Shown: one piece after another, positions 45,042-54,899 of the stretch
Numbering within the stretch: position 1 is the stretch's first letter
Layout: each line of letters opens with the position of its first letter
Source of the DNA: Leptolyngbyaceae cyanobacterium JSC-12
GTDB taxonomy: Bacteria; Cyanobacteriota; Cyanobacteriia; Leptolyngbyales; Leptolyngbyaceae
DNA: 64,000 nt
Reading direction: 5' to 3'
Assembly: GCA_000309945.1 (NCBI GenBank)
Contig: CM001633.1
Location: 4,815,793-4,879,792 of the forward strand
Notes under the pieces: generated by a model
The model's database searches: none
Seen by the model: only the letters and a program-made list of their open reading frames with translations
What the model was told of the DNA's origin: nothing
Program-made: the position numbers and the translations under genes

Positions 45042-45986
45042 ATGTCCTCATCTGTTCTGCAAGCTATTCGGATTGTCTTGGTTGAGCCAGCTGGATCATT
45101 GAATGTGGGTTCTGTGGCGCGGGTGATGAAGAATATGGGGCTGAGTTATCTGGTTCTGGTGAACCCTGATTGTGACCATTTGGGGACAGAAGCGCGACAG
45201 ATGGCGGTTCATGCAGTGGATGTGTTGGAGCGATCGCGGGTGGTGACAACGCTGCCGGATGGGTTGAGGGGATGTCGGCGGGCGATCGCGGCAACGGGAC
45301 GCCCATGGTCTCCCACAATCACGCTAGAAGATCCCCGTGATGCCCTTCCCTGGCTGCTAGAACCTGCTGCTGAATCAGACAGCATGGCATTAATCTTTGG
45401 TCCTGAAGATCGCGGGTTGAGCAATGAAGAATTGAATTACGCCCATCGGTTTGTTTACATTCCATCTAATCCGAACTATCCCTCGCTTAACCTGGCCCAA
45501 GCAGTAGGGATTTGCTGTTATGAGTTGTATCAATGTGGACGTAAACAGGAAGTAGGAACTAGAAGCCAGGAGTCAGAAGCCAGAAAGAGCTGTAGGAAGG
45601 ATAAGCAAGGTAAGGGAAATGAGGAAGATAAGGAGCTAGGGAGTCAGAGAGTTCAAGAACGCATAACACTATCTCCCTCTTGCTCTTCTACCCCCTCTAC
45701 CTCATCATCTTCAACTTCCCCATTCCCCATTCCCTATTCTCCATCTCCCATTTCCTATCTCCCATCCCTGCCCTCAGCCCCTCTGGATGAATTGGAAGAG
45801 TTTTATCAACGGCTTGAAGTGCTGCTTTTGGAGGTAGGGTACTTGTATCCCCATACGGTCAGTAGCCGAATGAGGAAGTTCCGTCGTTTGTTCAATCGGG
45901 CAATGCCAACCAGTGAGGAAGTGGCAATGTTGCGGGGGGTTCTAAGGCAGGTGGGTTGGGCGCTTAAGCAGGGAAAGCAACGTTAA
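45042..45986 (+). CDS. TrmJ/TrmH (SPOUT) RNA methyltransferase with repeat-derived insert
   Basis: 314 residues. The SPOUT domain (about 8-165) has IRIVLVEPAGSLNVGSVARVMKNMG, ALIFGPEDRGLSNEEL and the knot segment IPSNPNYPSLNLAQAVGICCYEL, typical of TrmJ-type 2'-O-ribose methyltransferases of tRNA position 32 or rRNA relatives. Residues about 167-247 are an insert of charged then Ser/Pro-rich sequence encoded by dispersed repeat units. The helical C-terminus resumes at LDELEEFYQRLEVLLLEVGYLYPH. Confidence 0.87.
   Translation: MSSSVLQAIRIVLVEPAGSLNVGSVARVMKNMGLSYLVLVNPDCDHLGTEARQMAVHAVDVLERSRVVTTLPDGLRGCRRAIAATGRPWSPTITLEDPRDALPWLLEPAAESDSMALIFGPEDRGLSNEELNYAHRFVYIPSNPNYPSLNLAQAVGICCYELYQCGRKQEVGTRSQESEARKSCRKDKQGKGNEEDKELGSQRVQERITLSPSCSSTPSTSSSSTSPFPIPYSPSPISYLPSLPSAPLDELEEFYQRLEVLLLEVGYLYPHTVSSRMRKFRRLFNRAMPTSEEVAMLRGVLRQVGWALKQGKQR
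45540..45782 (+). repeat. Repeat-derived insert in the TrmJ-like gene
   Basis: The first part has AGAAGCCAGGAGTCAGAAGCC-type units; the second has CCCATTCCCCATTCCCTATTCTCC-type units. The reading frame stays open for about 81 codons, so the array reads as a flexible linker between the SPOUT domain and the C-terminal helices. Confidence 0.75.
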
Positions 45987-46022
45987 CATACGCTTTCTTT
46001 GATGAAGAGTTGAATGTTGCTC

Positions 46023-46055
46023 AAATAGTCATTGACGGCTGGACTATTTTTTATT
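46023..46055 (+). terminator. Terminator after the TrmJ-like gene
   Basis: AAATAGTC (46023-46030) pairs with GACTATTT (46042-46049), 11-nt loop, followed by TTTATT. Confidence 0.75.
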
Positions 46056-46235
46056 CACTAGTAAAAAACGACTGGGTGAAGTCAATGTTGGTTAAATGTT
46101 TCGTTGATTTAAGGGGGGAAAAATTACTCATTTGTTGAGCGAATCTGTAGAGAATTAAAGAAGCGAAACGTTTAGCTCGACAGTAGCCGATAATTTTGCT
46201 AACGTTTGCCATGAATTTTGTGATGGAGCGCAGGT

Positions 46236-48038
46236 ATGCCGGAGTCAGAAGGGTCTTTACAGAAATCCCGCAGTGGGGGGTTGGGGCTATTCAAGCGCCG
46301 TCGTCCGACCTTGCGATCGCGAAATATGACCCAACAAAATCTGCGTTTCTCTCTTGAACAAGATCCTCGGCAACAGTTAACTAGCGGATTCCAACGACCG
46401 CCTGTTGAACAGTCCGGTCGTTGGAATGGTCAGGGAAATGGTTCACAACATCACGGAGGAGTTCCCAAAGGGGATATTTGCCAACTAGGTGCTGGGAAAT
46501 CTGCCAGGGCATCCCAAAAAAAACAGAAACGATTGACGCTGTGGGGATGGCTTTTGGGTGGTCGCTCTCGGCGACGGCAAGAGCGTGCTCAACAACGTAG
46601 CGGGACGTTGAGTCATGCATCAGTTCCTCACTCTCATGCTCATCTTGCAGATACTGCATCGGTGATTCCTCTGGCTCAGCGACGGCGGCAGTTAGAGATG
46701 CGATCGCGAGATGGGCAACTTTCTCGACGCTCCAATACACGGCTGCAATCCAATCAACCAACTTTGGTTCAAGCCAGCACCTCTTTGCAACAATCCACTT
46801 TGCTACAGGAGCAAAAGACGCTGCTAAGAGATGAGCGGCGTGCTCCAAAGATGTCCCAGCAAGAAACGATTCCCAGTCGTCCTCAGTCCCGGAGTTTGGC
46901 GATCGCGCTTTACGCAGCCCGAATGGTGATTTTGAGTGTGGGTGTGGGCGTATTGGCGGGAACGGTTCTGTCTGCCTGGAATCCAGTCGAGACTCCCTTC
47001 CTTGGCGAGCATTCGAACCAATCGATTAAGCAAGCTAGTTCGTTTGGAAAAAGTTCCTCACCGTCTGGGCAACTCCTATTGGCACAAGAATTAGCACCAT
47101 TGAAAACGGCTGTACAAGGCGTAGTGCAGCAATATCCAGGATTTACACCAGGTGTTTTTCTGATTGATCTGGATAATAACAACTTTGTGGATTTGAGCGG
47201 ATCTGCTAGCTTTGCGGCTGCCAGCACTATTAAAGTGCCTGTGCTAATTGCTTTTTTCCAGGATGTGGATGCAGGCAAAATCCGCCTGGATGAAAAGCTG
47301 ACGATGCGGAAGGACTTAATTGCTCCAGAGTCTGGTGATATGCAATATTTACCGCCAGGAGCACAGTTTACCGCTCTGGAGACTGCTACTAAGATGATCA
47401 CGATTAGTGACAACACCGCTACGAATATGTTGATCGATCGCTTGGGGGGAATTCAAGCGGTCAATCAACGGTTCAAATCCTGGGGGTTATCGGCTACCCA
47501 GATTACGAACTTATTACCCGATTTGAAAGGTACGAACACTACCAGCCCAAAAGAACTAGCCAGTTTGATGGTACGGGTCAGCCAGGGAGAATTGGTTTCG
47601 TTGCGATCGCGCGATCGCCTGCTGGATATCATGCGACGCACCGTTAACAACAGCCAGCTACCGCAAGGGTTAGGAGAAGGTGCAACGATTGCTCACAAAA
47701 CGGGTGACATTGGCACGTTGATTGGGGATGTGGGCTTGGTCGATATGCCCAGTGGTAAACGTTATGCCGCTGCTGTATTGATTAAGCGGGCATTTAATGA
47801 CGATCGCGCTTATGACCTAGTGCAGAAAATCTCTCGCACGATGTATCAGCATTTTGTTAATGCGGCAACCCCACAAAAGCGTCCAACTGTATCTACTCCG
47901 GTGCCAACTACGCCAATTACTCCAGATCTGGAACCGGACGCAACTGATACAGATGCCCAAAATCCCCCAACTAATCTGCCAAATGTACCTGAACAAACTC
48001 TAGAACGACCAGACGCACTTCAGGCTTCAACCCCTTAA
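46236..48038 (+). CDS. Class A beta-lactamase-like serine hydrolase, membrane anchored
   Basis: 600 residues. The first about 215 are basic and Gln/Arg/Ser-rich, probably cytoplasmic and disordered. One transmembrane helix (MVILSVGVGVLAGTVLSAW, about 230-248) follows. The catalytic domain (about 280-540) has the SxxK tetrad in AASTIKVP, SDN in ITISDNTATNMLI and KTG in AHKTGDIGTLIG. The tail is Pro/Thr-rich. Such proteins in cyanobacteria act on peptidoglycan or are of unknown role; antibiotic hydrolysis is not implied. Confidence 0.83.
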   Translation: MPESEGSLQKSRSGGLGLFKRRRPTLRSRNMTQQNLRFSLEQDPRQQLTSGFQRPPVEQSGRWNGQGNGSQHHGGVPKGDICQLGAGKSARASQKKQKRLTLWGWLLGGRSRRRQERAQQRSGTLSHASVPHSHAHLADTASVIPLAQRRRQLEMRSRDGQLSRRSNTRLQSNQPTLVQASTSLQQSTLLQEQKTLLRDERRAPKMSQQETIPSRPQSRSLAIALYAARMVILSVGVGVLAGTVLSAWNPVETPFLGEHSNQSIKQASSFGKSSSPSGQLLLAQELAPLKTAVQGVVQQYPGFTPGVFLIDLDNNNFVDLSGSASFAAASTIKVPVLIAFFQDVDAGKIRLDEKLTMRKDLIAPESGDMQYLPPGAQFTALETATKMITISDNTATNMLIDRLGGIQAVNQRFKSWGLSATQITNLLPDLKGTNTTSPKELASLMVRVSQGELVSLRSRDRLLDIMRRTVNNSQLPQGLGEGATIAHKTGDIGTLIGDVGLVDMPSGKRYAAAVLIKRAFNDDRAYDLVQKISRTMYQHFVNAATPQKRPTVSTPVPTTPITPDLEPDATDTDAQNPPTNLPNVPEQTLERPDALQASTP

Positions 48039-48066
48039 TCCTCTCTATCTGTTATTCGCTTTACTT

Positions 48067-48708
48067 TTATATCAGGGGTTTGCTCATGCGATGAATGCCA
48101 CCAGCGCGGGTCATTTGCTCAAAGCGCTCAGTTGTTTTGCTGCATACAATCTGATAGCCCTGCTTTTCCAAAAAGCGTTTGGCAGGTGTATTGTGATAAG
48201 CAACATCCGTACAAATCGTTTCACACTCCCAGTTCTGTGCCTGGTGCTCTGCTTGAGTCAGCAAATAGGAGCCAAATCCTTGGTTTTGAAATTCGGGCAG
48301 AATGCTAATTCCCAAAATGTAGTACTCGGCAGGGGCAACTTCTTGCTTGATGCGGCTGAAATCTGCCACGTTGACCAGAACTTTAGGTAATTTTCGCAAG
48401 GGCATAATCCGCGCCATGACAAAGTGAACTTTTTCATCTGCCTGGCGTTTGAGCGAGCCTGGATACCCAATCAACAATCCCGCAGGACGCTCACCTACTT
48501 GAAGAACCTGAGTATGTTCGTAGCTAAAGGCATGGCTCGGAAACTGAAAAGCCTGGTGAAGAATGGCTTCTGCCTGGTTGGCTGGAGATGCCAGGATATA
48601 GCTAAACAAGGCTGGACCAGCTGCAAACAAGAGGGGGGCTGCCCAATCGGCATCTGTTGCGATTGCGGAGCGCAGCGTTAAGTTCTGAGTGAAGATCTGA
48701 GAGGTCAT
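48067..48708 (-). CDS. GNAT family N-acetyltransferase
   Basis: 213 residues from ATG 48708. The acetyl-CoA-binding motif A is visible in YYILGISILPEFQNQGFGSYLLTQAEHQAQ (Q/RxxGxG/A: QNQGFG), followed by motif B-like NTPAKRFLEKQGYQIV. Acceptor substrate unknown. It converges on the class A hydrolase gene, with 28 nt between stops. Confidence 0.82.
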   Translation of the reverse strand: MTSQIFTQNLTLRSAIATDADWAAPLLFAAGPALFSYILASPANQAEAILHQAFQFPSHAFSYEHTQVLQVGERPAGLLIGYPGSLKRQADEKVHFVMARIMPLRKLPKVLVNVADFSRIKQEVAPAEYYILGISILPEFQNQGFGSYLLTQAEHQAQNWECETICTDVAYHNTPAKRFLEKQGYQIVCSKTTERFEQMTRAGGIHRMSKPLI

Positions 48709-48851
48709 AAAATGCAGGTGAGGCAGCAATCCATAAAGCTTCCCTCAAGTCTAGAGGGTTTTGTTTCGCTTGTAGTGTTCATCAAGTGCAGAAATCTTAG
48801 AAAAATCAATGGTTTAAATCGGCGATAACCCTCTTATTTAGTGCATTATGG

Positions 48852-49592
48852 GTGAGTAGCGCCGTCTGTCATTCTGAGGAAATGTCGCTAGACTACACTG
48901 TTCGGGAAAGCCCAAAGGCTAAACACGTTTCTCTAAAAATGTCAATTACAGGAGATTTGGAGGTCATTGTTCCTAAGGGATTTGACCAAAAACGAATTCC
49001 TGAAATCCTGCAAAGTAAACAACGCTGGATAGAACGAGTGGTTCGGCGGATGGTGACTCAGCAAACGCTGGTGGGTACGGATGTTTTAGCTGAACGCCCA
49101 AACCGAATTGCTCTACAAGCGATCGCTCAAACTTGGCAGGTTGAGTATCAGTCAACAAACGAGTCCAGTGTGCGCATTATCGAACGGTCTAATTATCGGC
49201 TGGCCTTACAAGGCGATGTTGACAATATCAATACCTGTAAGATTGCGCTACAGCAGTGGATTATGGGTAAAGCCAAAATTCACTTGCCTCCCTGGTTACA
49301 TCAAATCAGTCGAGAAGTTCATCTGCCGTTTCAGCAGGTTTCAATTCGGCAACAAAAAACCATTTGGGGAAGTTGCTCAGTTCGCAAAACTATCAGCCTT
49401 AACTGCAAACTCCTGTTTCTGCCAAGCTCGCTGGTGAGATACGTCTTAGTGCATGAGCTATGCCACACTAAGCATCTAAATCATTCGCGTGATTTTTGGG
49501 CATTGGTAGGGCAGCACGAACCAGATTATCGTTCTCTGGATGTCAATTTGCGGGATGCCCGCTATCTGGTTCCCTGGTGGATGGAGCAGTAG
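48852..49592 (+). CDS. YgjP/M48-like (DUF45) metallopeptidase
   Basis: 246 residues from GTG 48852; ATG 48882 (MSLDYTVRES) is an equally plausible start. The C-terminal zinc motif reads LVHELCHTKHLNHSRDFWALV (HExxH with downstream His), and QKTIWGSCSVRKTISLNCKLLFLP precedes it, as in the YgjP family. Cytoplasmic, function poorly known; sometimes tied to restriction-modification loci, which are not seen here. The stop abuts the next gene's ATG with no gap, so the pair is translationally coupled. Confidence 0.85.
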   Translation: MSSAVCHSEEMSLDYTVRESPKAKHVSLKMSITGDLEVIVPKGFDQKRIPEILQSKQRWIERVVRRMVTQQTLVGTDVLAERPNRIALQAIAQTWQVEYQSTNESSVRIIERSNYRLALQGDVDNINTCKIALQQWIMGKAKIHLPPWLHQISREVHLPFQQVSIRQQKTIWGSCSVRKTISLNCKLLFLPSSLVRYVLVHELCHTKHLNHSRDFWALVGQHEPDYRSLDVNLRDARYLVPWWMEQ

Positions 49593-50171
49593 ATGACGCT
49601 GGCTCCTTGGCGATCGCCCTTGGCTCGCGCTCTACACCGCAATCGTTCCCTGGTGTATGCCCGTTACCTGCAACTGGCAACAGTGCGGGCAAATGGTCAT
49701 CCTGCCAATCGCACAGTGGTGTTTCGCGGCTTTTGGGAGGACACCAATCAGCTCAGATTTGTGACTGATGCCCGCAGCGAAAAAGCTGACCAAATCGACA
49801 GCAACTCCTGGGGGGAAGCCTGCTGGTATTTTCCTAACACCCGTGAACAGTTTCGACTTTTAGGACAACTGACGTTGATTCGGGAAAATTCCTTAGACCC
49901 TGTTCTCCAGGCATCACGGAAACGAGCCTGGCAGGAATTGTCTGACTCTGCCCGGACACAATTTGCCTGGGCACATCCAGGCAAACCCAGAGCCGAAACA
50001 GGGTTTGATTTGCCCCCACCAGATGCGATCACGCCTCTCCCCCAATTTTGTTTACTCTTGTTAAATCCTTGTCAGGTAGATCATCTCGAATTAAGGGGGA
50101 ATCCTCAAAACCGCTGGATCTACCAATTGGATGACTCAAGTGGATGGTCAATGCAAGAAGTCAACCCTTGA
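49593..50171 (+). CDS. PPOX-type FMN-binding flavoprotein (Npun_F5749-like)
   Basis: 192 residues of the pyridoxamine-5'-phosphate-oxidase split-barrel fold: LQLATVRANGHPANRTVVFRGFWE, then TDARSEKADQI and EACWYFPNTREQFRLLGQL. This matches a cyanobacterial Npun_F5749-type FMN-dependent group rather than biosynthetic PdxH. Substrate unknown. It follows the YgjP-like gene directly. Confidence 0.82.
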   Translation: MTLAPWRSPLARALHRNRSLVYARYLQLATVRANGHPANRTVVFRGFWEDTNQLRFVTDARSEKADQIDSNSWGEACWYFPNTREQFRLLGQLTLIRENSLDPVLQASRKRAWQELSDSARTQFAWAHPGKPRAETGFDLPPPDAITPLPQFCLLLLNPCQVDHLELRGNPQNRWIYQLDDSSGWSMQEVNP

Positions 50172-50324
50172 GGATAGTTGGTTGACTAGTTCGCCCGTCC
50201 TTCTTGCTTGCCTTAAGTTCAACCCGGCGTGAAATCCAATCCAACTCGGGTTTAGTGAGCGTACCCTTACCTATCTCACCAGACTATACCTTACTTACTC
50301 ACCCATACAGGAATTGCTATAATT

Positions 50325-51128
50325 ATGAACAGATTATTCAACAAAGTTGCTCTGATTACTGGAGCCGCCAGGGGGATTGGCAAAGCCACAGTAGAACGAT
50401 TCCATGCGGAAGGGGCGATCGTGATTGCCACCGACGTTAACGATGCAGATGGAGAAGCGATTGTTCGGCAATTTTCCGAGCGGGCGGAGTATTATCACCT
50501 GGATGTTAGCCAGGAAGACGATTGGGTTAAGGTCTTTCGGGTGCTGGCGCACACTTATCAACGGTTGGATGTGTTGGTCAATAATGCTGGAATTACTGGT
50601 TTCCTGCAAACCAAAGGACCGCACAATCCTGAACATTTCCATCTAGAGAGCTGGCGTCAGGTGCATGCTGTTAATTCGGATGGGGTCGCACTGGGATGTA
50701 AGTATGCGATTCAACTAATGAAACAGAATCAGGCTGGCAGCATCGTAAACATTTCGTCACGTGCTGGAGTAGTAGGAATTCCTCATATGGCAGCGTATGC
50801 AGCGAGTAAAGCGGCGGTGAGAAACCACACTAAAAGTGTGGCGTTGTATTGTGCTGAGATGGGATACAACATTCGCTGCAACTCGATTCATCCAGGAGCT
50901 ATTCTTACCCCCATGTGGGATCCGATGTTGGGAGAGGGCGAACAGCGAGAAAAAATGATTCGGGAGATTGGCAGTCAAGTACCGCTGGGACGCATGGGAA
51001 CTCCTCTGGATGTTGCTAACGCCGCTTTGTATTTTGCATCGGATGAATCAGTCTATGTGACGGGTGCTGAGTTGCATGTGGATGGTGGGATTTTGGCAGG
51101 TAGCGAGGCTGCACCCTCAGACGAGTAG
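50325..51128 (+). CDS. Short-chain dehydrogenase/reductase
   Basis: 267 residues, classical SDR. Cofactor motif TGAARGIGKAT (15-25), Asp at the end of beta-2 (IATDVNDADGEA) favouring NAD(H), NNAGITGF, catalytic Ser in VNISSRAGVVG and YAASK with Tyr and Lys. C-terminal end VYVTGAELHVDGGI is typical. Substrate unknown. Confidence 0.86.
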   Translation: MNRLFNKVALITGAARGIGKATVERFHAEGAIVIATDVNDADGEAIVRQFSERAEYYHLDVSQEDDWVKVFRVLAHTYQRLDVLVNNAGITGFLQTKGPHNPEHFHLESWRQVHAVNSDGVALGCKYAIQLMKQNQAGSIVNISSRAGVVGIPHMAAYAASKAAVRNHTKSVALYCAEMGYNIRCNSIHPGAILTPMWDPMLGEGEQREKMIREIGSQVPLGRMGTPLDVANAALYFASDESVYVTGAELHVDGGILAGSEAAPSDE

Positions 51129-51229
51129 GTTTGTGAGTAAGGATTAAGCCATTCTTAAGATAAGTCAGTAGAACTAACACGAGCCTCTGAATTCTTGCCA
51201 AAATAACAGCACACCTTAAGGAATGCACA

Positions 51230-52144
51230 GTGGTTCAGTATCCGCCGTTTCAGTCTAGGCATGAACAGACTCGAGCAGTGAATGTTCGAGATCAGATTCA
51301 GATGGCTCTAGCGATCGCAGATCCGCCGCTGCTCAAATCTCTTCTAGTAAATTGTTTGCCCGCTATTGCCAGCCCCTTTCACATTGGCGCAGTTTCCAGC
51401 CAGGTAAGTATCCCGATTAAAGACCAGCCGTCAGCAGATGGAATCGTGCAGTACGAAGCAATTCGTTGTGTGTTGGCTGATTCTTGTCCTCAACTGGAGC
51501 AAGTTTCCAGTAACGGTGGTTGGACGAAGGAGAGCAAAGAACTGACGCGCATCACACAACACGAATCAGAATTACACACGCTGGCGCAAAACTTACCGTT
51601 GGCTCCAGTTATTTCTCTACTGAGTAATACAGGGTTTCAACAAGACCAAATTCAAGAAATTTTGCGGTTGCCACACTATGCCTGGCATAAATCCTGGTGG
51701 TACGCGATCGATTCAGAAGGCAACTTTACAATTCCTTTCCTACGCTGCATCCGCACCTTTCACTATCCCGATGGGACTCTCACCTTACATTACAAAGACT
51801 TTTATGACCAAAAAAAACCTGATTGTTTCACAACTTTGCCACAAAAAGTCTTAATCGCCATTCGCACAGATACTTATGGATTTGCTGAAACCCTGCAACA
51901 ACTTAACCGTCAGCGAGATGCCCTTGGCATTGCAAAAGCGATCCTGGTTTGCCAAACAGCTTCTGAGTTAGAAATCCAAGCATTTATTAAACAAAACATT
52001 AGTCTTTATCCTGCCACTGATTTAATCTTGCCAGTTCAAGCAAATTGTCAATTATGTGCTCGGCATGAATGTCCCATGAACCACCGTCCGGATTCTCCAA
52101 TTGTGATGTGTCGTGGCTTTTTAGTCGAAAGTGAATTCGTATAA
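51230..52144 (+). CDS. Unrecognised protein with C-terminal Cys motif
   Basis: 304 residues from GTG 51230; the family is not recognised. Soluble, no signal peptide. The middle (WHKSWWYAIDSEGNFTIPFLRCIRTFHYPDG) is Trp/Tyr-rich. Residues about 215-260 (TDTYGFAETLQQLNRQRDALGIAKAILVCQ) could be a Rossmann-like piece. The end CQLCARHECPMNHRPDSPIVMC arranges Cys as Cx2Cx4C plus a later Cys, suggesting a metal or Fe-S site. It lies 101 nt after the SDR gene and might be co-transcribed. Confidence 0.55.
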   Translation: MVQYPPFQSRHEQTRAVNVRDQIQMALAIADPPLLKSLLVNCLPAIASPFHIGAVSSQVSIPIKDQPSADGIVQYEAIRCVLADSCPQLEQVSSNGGWTKESKELTRITQHESELHTLAQNLPLAPVISLLSNTGFQQDQIQEILRLPHYAWHKSWWYAIDSEGNFTIPFLRCIRTFHYPDGTLTLHYKDFYDQKKPDCFTTLPQKVLIAIRTDTYGFAETLQQLNRQRDALGIAKAILVCQTASELEIQAFIKQNISLYPATDLILPVQANCQLCARHECPMNHRPDSPIVMCRGFLVESEFV

Positions 52145-52185
52145 CTTGTAACTTCTTGTAACTTTAACTTGTAACTTGCTGCAAC

Positions 52186-53082
52186 TTAAGCGAGGTTTCG
52201 TTGCTTTTGCATTAACTCAAATTGGCGCTGACGTTCTTCCTGACGCAGTCGCTTTTCTAAAGTCAGGGTATCGTAGCAGTAGGGGCAGGCGATGCCTTCT
52301 TCATAATAGGGCGAGGTTTTGTCGGTATTGTTAATAGGATGTCCGCAACTGCGACACATCTCATAGCTGCCAGGTTCCAGTCCATGTTTAACCGCGATTC
52401 GTTCATCGAAAACAAAACATTCCCCCCGCCACAGGCTTTCTTCCGCTGGAATCTCTTCCAGGTATTTGAGAATACCGCCTTGCAGGTGATACACCTCCTG
52501 AAATCCTTGCTGTAATAGATAGGCAGAAGCCTTTTCGCAGCGAATGCCACCCGTACAAAACATGGCAACTTTCTGATGTTTGGCTGGATCGAGATGCTGC
52601 TCCACATACGCTGGAAACTCTCGAAAGGACTCTAGCTGGGGATTGACTGCTTTATGAAAGGTGCCAATTCTGACTTCATACTCATTTCGAGTATCAATCA
52701 CAATGACATCAGGATTAGTAATTAGTTGGTTCCAATCATGAGCGGTAACATAAGTACCTGTAACTTTAGCGGGGTTAACCTCTGGTTTTCCCAGTGTCAC
52801 AATTTCTGACTTGATTTTGACTTTTAATCGCTCAAACGGAAACTCATTAACAGTTGATTGTTTTGGCTCTATATCTGCCAGTCGCGGATCAGATTTAAGA
52901 AATGTGAATACAGCATCAATCGCGTCGCGAGACCCTGCGATCGTCCCGTTGATGCCCTCCTGTGCCAGTAAGATAGTGCCTTTGATTCTCTGCTGTTGAC
53001 AGTACGCCAAAATTTCTGCCTGTTTTGCTACGCAATCCGGCAGGGCGACAAATTTATAAAAGGTAGCAACGATAAGAGCCAT
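52186..53082 (-). CDS. trhO: tRNA uridine(34) hydroxylase (rhodanese-like)
   Basis: 298 residues from ATG 53082 (MALIVATFYKFVALPDC). The N-terminal acylphosphatase-like part (LLAQEGINGTIAGSRDAIDAVFTFL) and the rhodanese domain with active Cys in MFCTGGIRCEKASAYL define TrhO/YceA, which makes 5-hydroxyuridine at wobble position 34 of tRNAs. A C-terminal Cys-rich stretch (CRSCGHPI...GIACPYCYDTL) may bind zinc. A much longer open frame upstream overlaps mmsA and is rejected. Confidence 0.88.
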   Translation of the reverse strand: MALIVATFYKFVALPDCVAKQAEILAYCQQQRIKGTILLAQEGINGTIAGSRDAIDAVFTFLKSDPRLADIEPKQSTVNEFPFERLKVKIKSEIVTLGKPEVNPAKVTGTYVTAHDWNQLITNPDVIVIDTRNEYEVRIGTFHKAVNPQLESFREFPAYVEQHLDPAKHQKVAMFCTGGIRCEKASAYLLQQGFQEVYHLQGGILKYLEEIPAEESLWRGECFVFDERIAVKHGLEPGSYEMCRSCGHPINNTDKTSPYYEEGIACPYCYDTLTLEKRLRQEERQRQFELMQKQRNLA

Positions 53083-53098
53083 GATGATTATCTGTTTC

Positions 53099-54574
53099 CT
53101 AAAATTGTCGTGTCCAGTCGTTCCAGCGTTCCACAACGACTTTGGTTTGTGTGAAGAATTCAACTGCGTGTTGTCCCTGTCCGTGCAGGTCACCAAAGAA
53201 GCTGTCTTTCCAACCGCTGAAGGGGAAGAAGGCCATGGGTGCGGCAACGCCGATATTAATACCGATATTTCCAGCTTCGGCTTCGTAGCGGAACTTGCGG
53301 GCAGCAGCGCCGCTGGAAGTGAACAGGCACGCCATGTTGCCGTATTGCCCGTGGTTAATCAAGGTGATCGCATCCTCAATGGTTTCCAGATGAATCAAAC
53401 TCAACACGGGACCAAAAATTTCAGTTTTGGCAATTTCGCCTAACGGAGCAATATTTTGCAGGATGGTGGGACGGACAAAGTAACCATTTTCGTAGTTGGC
53501 AACTTTGGGCTGGCGACCATCCACCAAAAGCTGGGCACCTTCATTCACTCCTTTTTGGATTAATGCCTCAATTCGGGATTGACTTTCTGCTGTAATCACG
53601 GGACCCATCTGCACTCCCTCTTCCAGCCCGTACCCCACTGTGCGAGTTTGCGCTGCATCTGCGATCGCCTCTGTAAACGTTTTCTTCGCCTCACCCACTG
53701 TGATTGCCACCGATGCTGCCAAACAACGTTGTCCTGCACAGCCAAAGGCACTATCTGCCATGATGCGTGTAGTAGTGGCCATATCTGCATCCGGGAGTAC
53801 AATCACTGGGTTCTTTGCTCCACCCTGGCATTGCGCCCGTTTGCCCGTTGCCGCTGCCTGGCTATACACATATTTGGCAACAGGGGTAGAACCAACAAAG
53901 CTAATCGCCCGAATTGCTGGATGATCCAGCAGGGCATCCACCACGGCTTTTGCTCCGTTTACCAGATTGACCACGCCAGCAGGTAACTCTGTTTGCTCAA
54001 TCAAGTGTGTAATTTTTTGCAGAGTCAGCGGCACTTTCTCCGAGGGCTTGATGATACAGGTGTTGCCACAGGCGATCGCGTAAGGCATAAACCAGAACGG
54101 AATCATCCCTGGAAAATTGAACGGACAGATGATGCCCACCACGCCTAGCGGTTGCCGGATCATGAACTCATCAATGCCACGGGCAACATCCTCCGAGTTA
54201 TAGCCTTGCATTAACAGGGGAATGCCACACGCCACTTCTACATTTTCAACAGCACGGCGCATTTCGCCTTTCGACTCTGCCAAGGTTTTGCCACATTCCA
54301 TCGTGATCGTGGTTGCCAGGTCATCCAGGTTTTCTTCCAGCAACGTCTTGAGTTTGAACAGATATTGAATGCGATCGCCCGCCGGAACTCTGCGCCAAGT
54401 GGCAAACGCCTGCTGTGCCGCTTCTACTGCTTGATGAACATCACTGGCAGACGACAACGGCACCTTTGCCAACACTTCCACCGTTGCTGGATTGATTACC
54501 TCTAAAAACTCAACCGTGTTTGGTTCCTGCCACTGACCATTGACGTAATTCTTGAGCACCGTAGACAAACCCAT
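53099..54574 (-). CDS. mmsA: Methylmalonate-semialdehyde dehydrogenase (CoA-acylating)
   Basis: 491 residues of the ALDH superfamily. MmsA-type motifs: the NAD-binding [35 protein letters not shown], and the nucleophile Cys in [13 protein letters not shown]. Unlike most ALDHs it yields acyl-CoA, in valine and myo-inositol breakdown. No iol or val genes are near; trhO follows on the same strand after 16 nt. The C-terminus [22 protein letters not shown] is typical of the group. Confidence 0.9.
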   Translation of the reverse strand: MGLSTVLKNYVNGQWQEPNTVEFLEVINPATVEVLAKVPLSSASDVHQAVEAAQQAFATWRRVPAGDRIQYLFKLKTLLEENLDDLATTITMECGKTLAESKGEMRRAVENVEVACGIPLLMQGYNSEDVARGIDEFMIRQPLGVVGIICPFNFPGMIPFWFMPYAIACGNTCIIKPSEKVPLTLQKITHLIEQTELPAGVVNLVNGAKAVVDALLDHPAIRAISFVGSTPVAKYVYSQAAATGKRAQCQGGAKNPVIVLPDADMATTTRIMADSAFGCAGQRCLAASVAITVGEAKKTFTEAIADAAQTRTVGYGLEEGVQMGPVITAESQSRIEALIQKGVNEGAQLLVDGRQPKVANYENGYFVRPTILQNIAPLGEIAKTEIFGPVLSLIHLETIEDAITLINHGQYGNMACLFTSSGAAARKFRYEAEAGNIGINIGVAAPMAFFPFSGWKDSFFGDLHGQGQHAVEFFTQTKVVVERWNDWTRQF

Positions 54575-54899
54575 TACCTTCTATGCTTGGCATTTTGATC
54601 TTACTGTAGCGATCGCTGAGGGAAGCAGGGGAATTAGTGATTCCCCCCACTCCCTGTCTCCTGCCTCCTCCAATCACCAATTTTCAATCCAAAATCCTGA
54701 TTGCTAGTTCACCCATTTTTTCTGATTTTCTTGAGCCTCAAGATTGCTTCACTGAGCAGTTTTCGAGATGCAGGGTTTGACAAAACACATCTGCTTCCAA
54801 GAATTTCGTGTAGATTAACGCTAGATTCTGACCTTCCAACTGCTCCAGTCTGACCTGCATCGATGCTCATCTAGTCCTGTCAGTTTTGTTGAGGTGTAT
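54575..54899. other. Intergenic stretch with a C-rich repeat
   Basis: About 325 bp between divergent genes. It contains a copy of the dispersed repeat (CCCCCCACTCCCTGTCTCC, then TTTTCAATCCAAAATCC) at about 54645-54700. No further gene is seen. The end holds the ribosome-binding GAGGTG of the PEP-CTERM gene. Confidence 0.55.

Noticed and set aside
47466-47486. GGTTCAAATCC, a tRNA T-loop-like string
   Set aside because: It lies inside the class A hydrolase coding frame and no acceptor or anticodon stem can be formed around it.
46236-48038. Antibiotic-resistance beta-lactamase
   Set aside because: Only the general SxxK/SDN/KTG serine hydrolase motifs are seen; long extra domains and context do not support a resistance enzyme.
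53083-53247. 55-codon N-terminal extension of TrhO
   Set aside because: It overlaps the mmsA 3' end, has no family character, and ATG 53082 gives the standard TrhO start.
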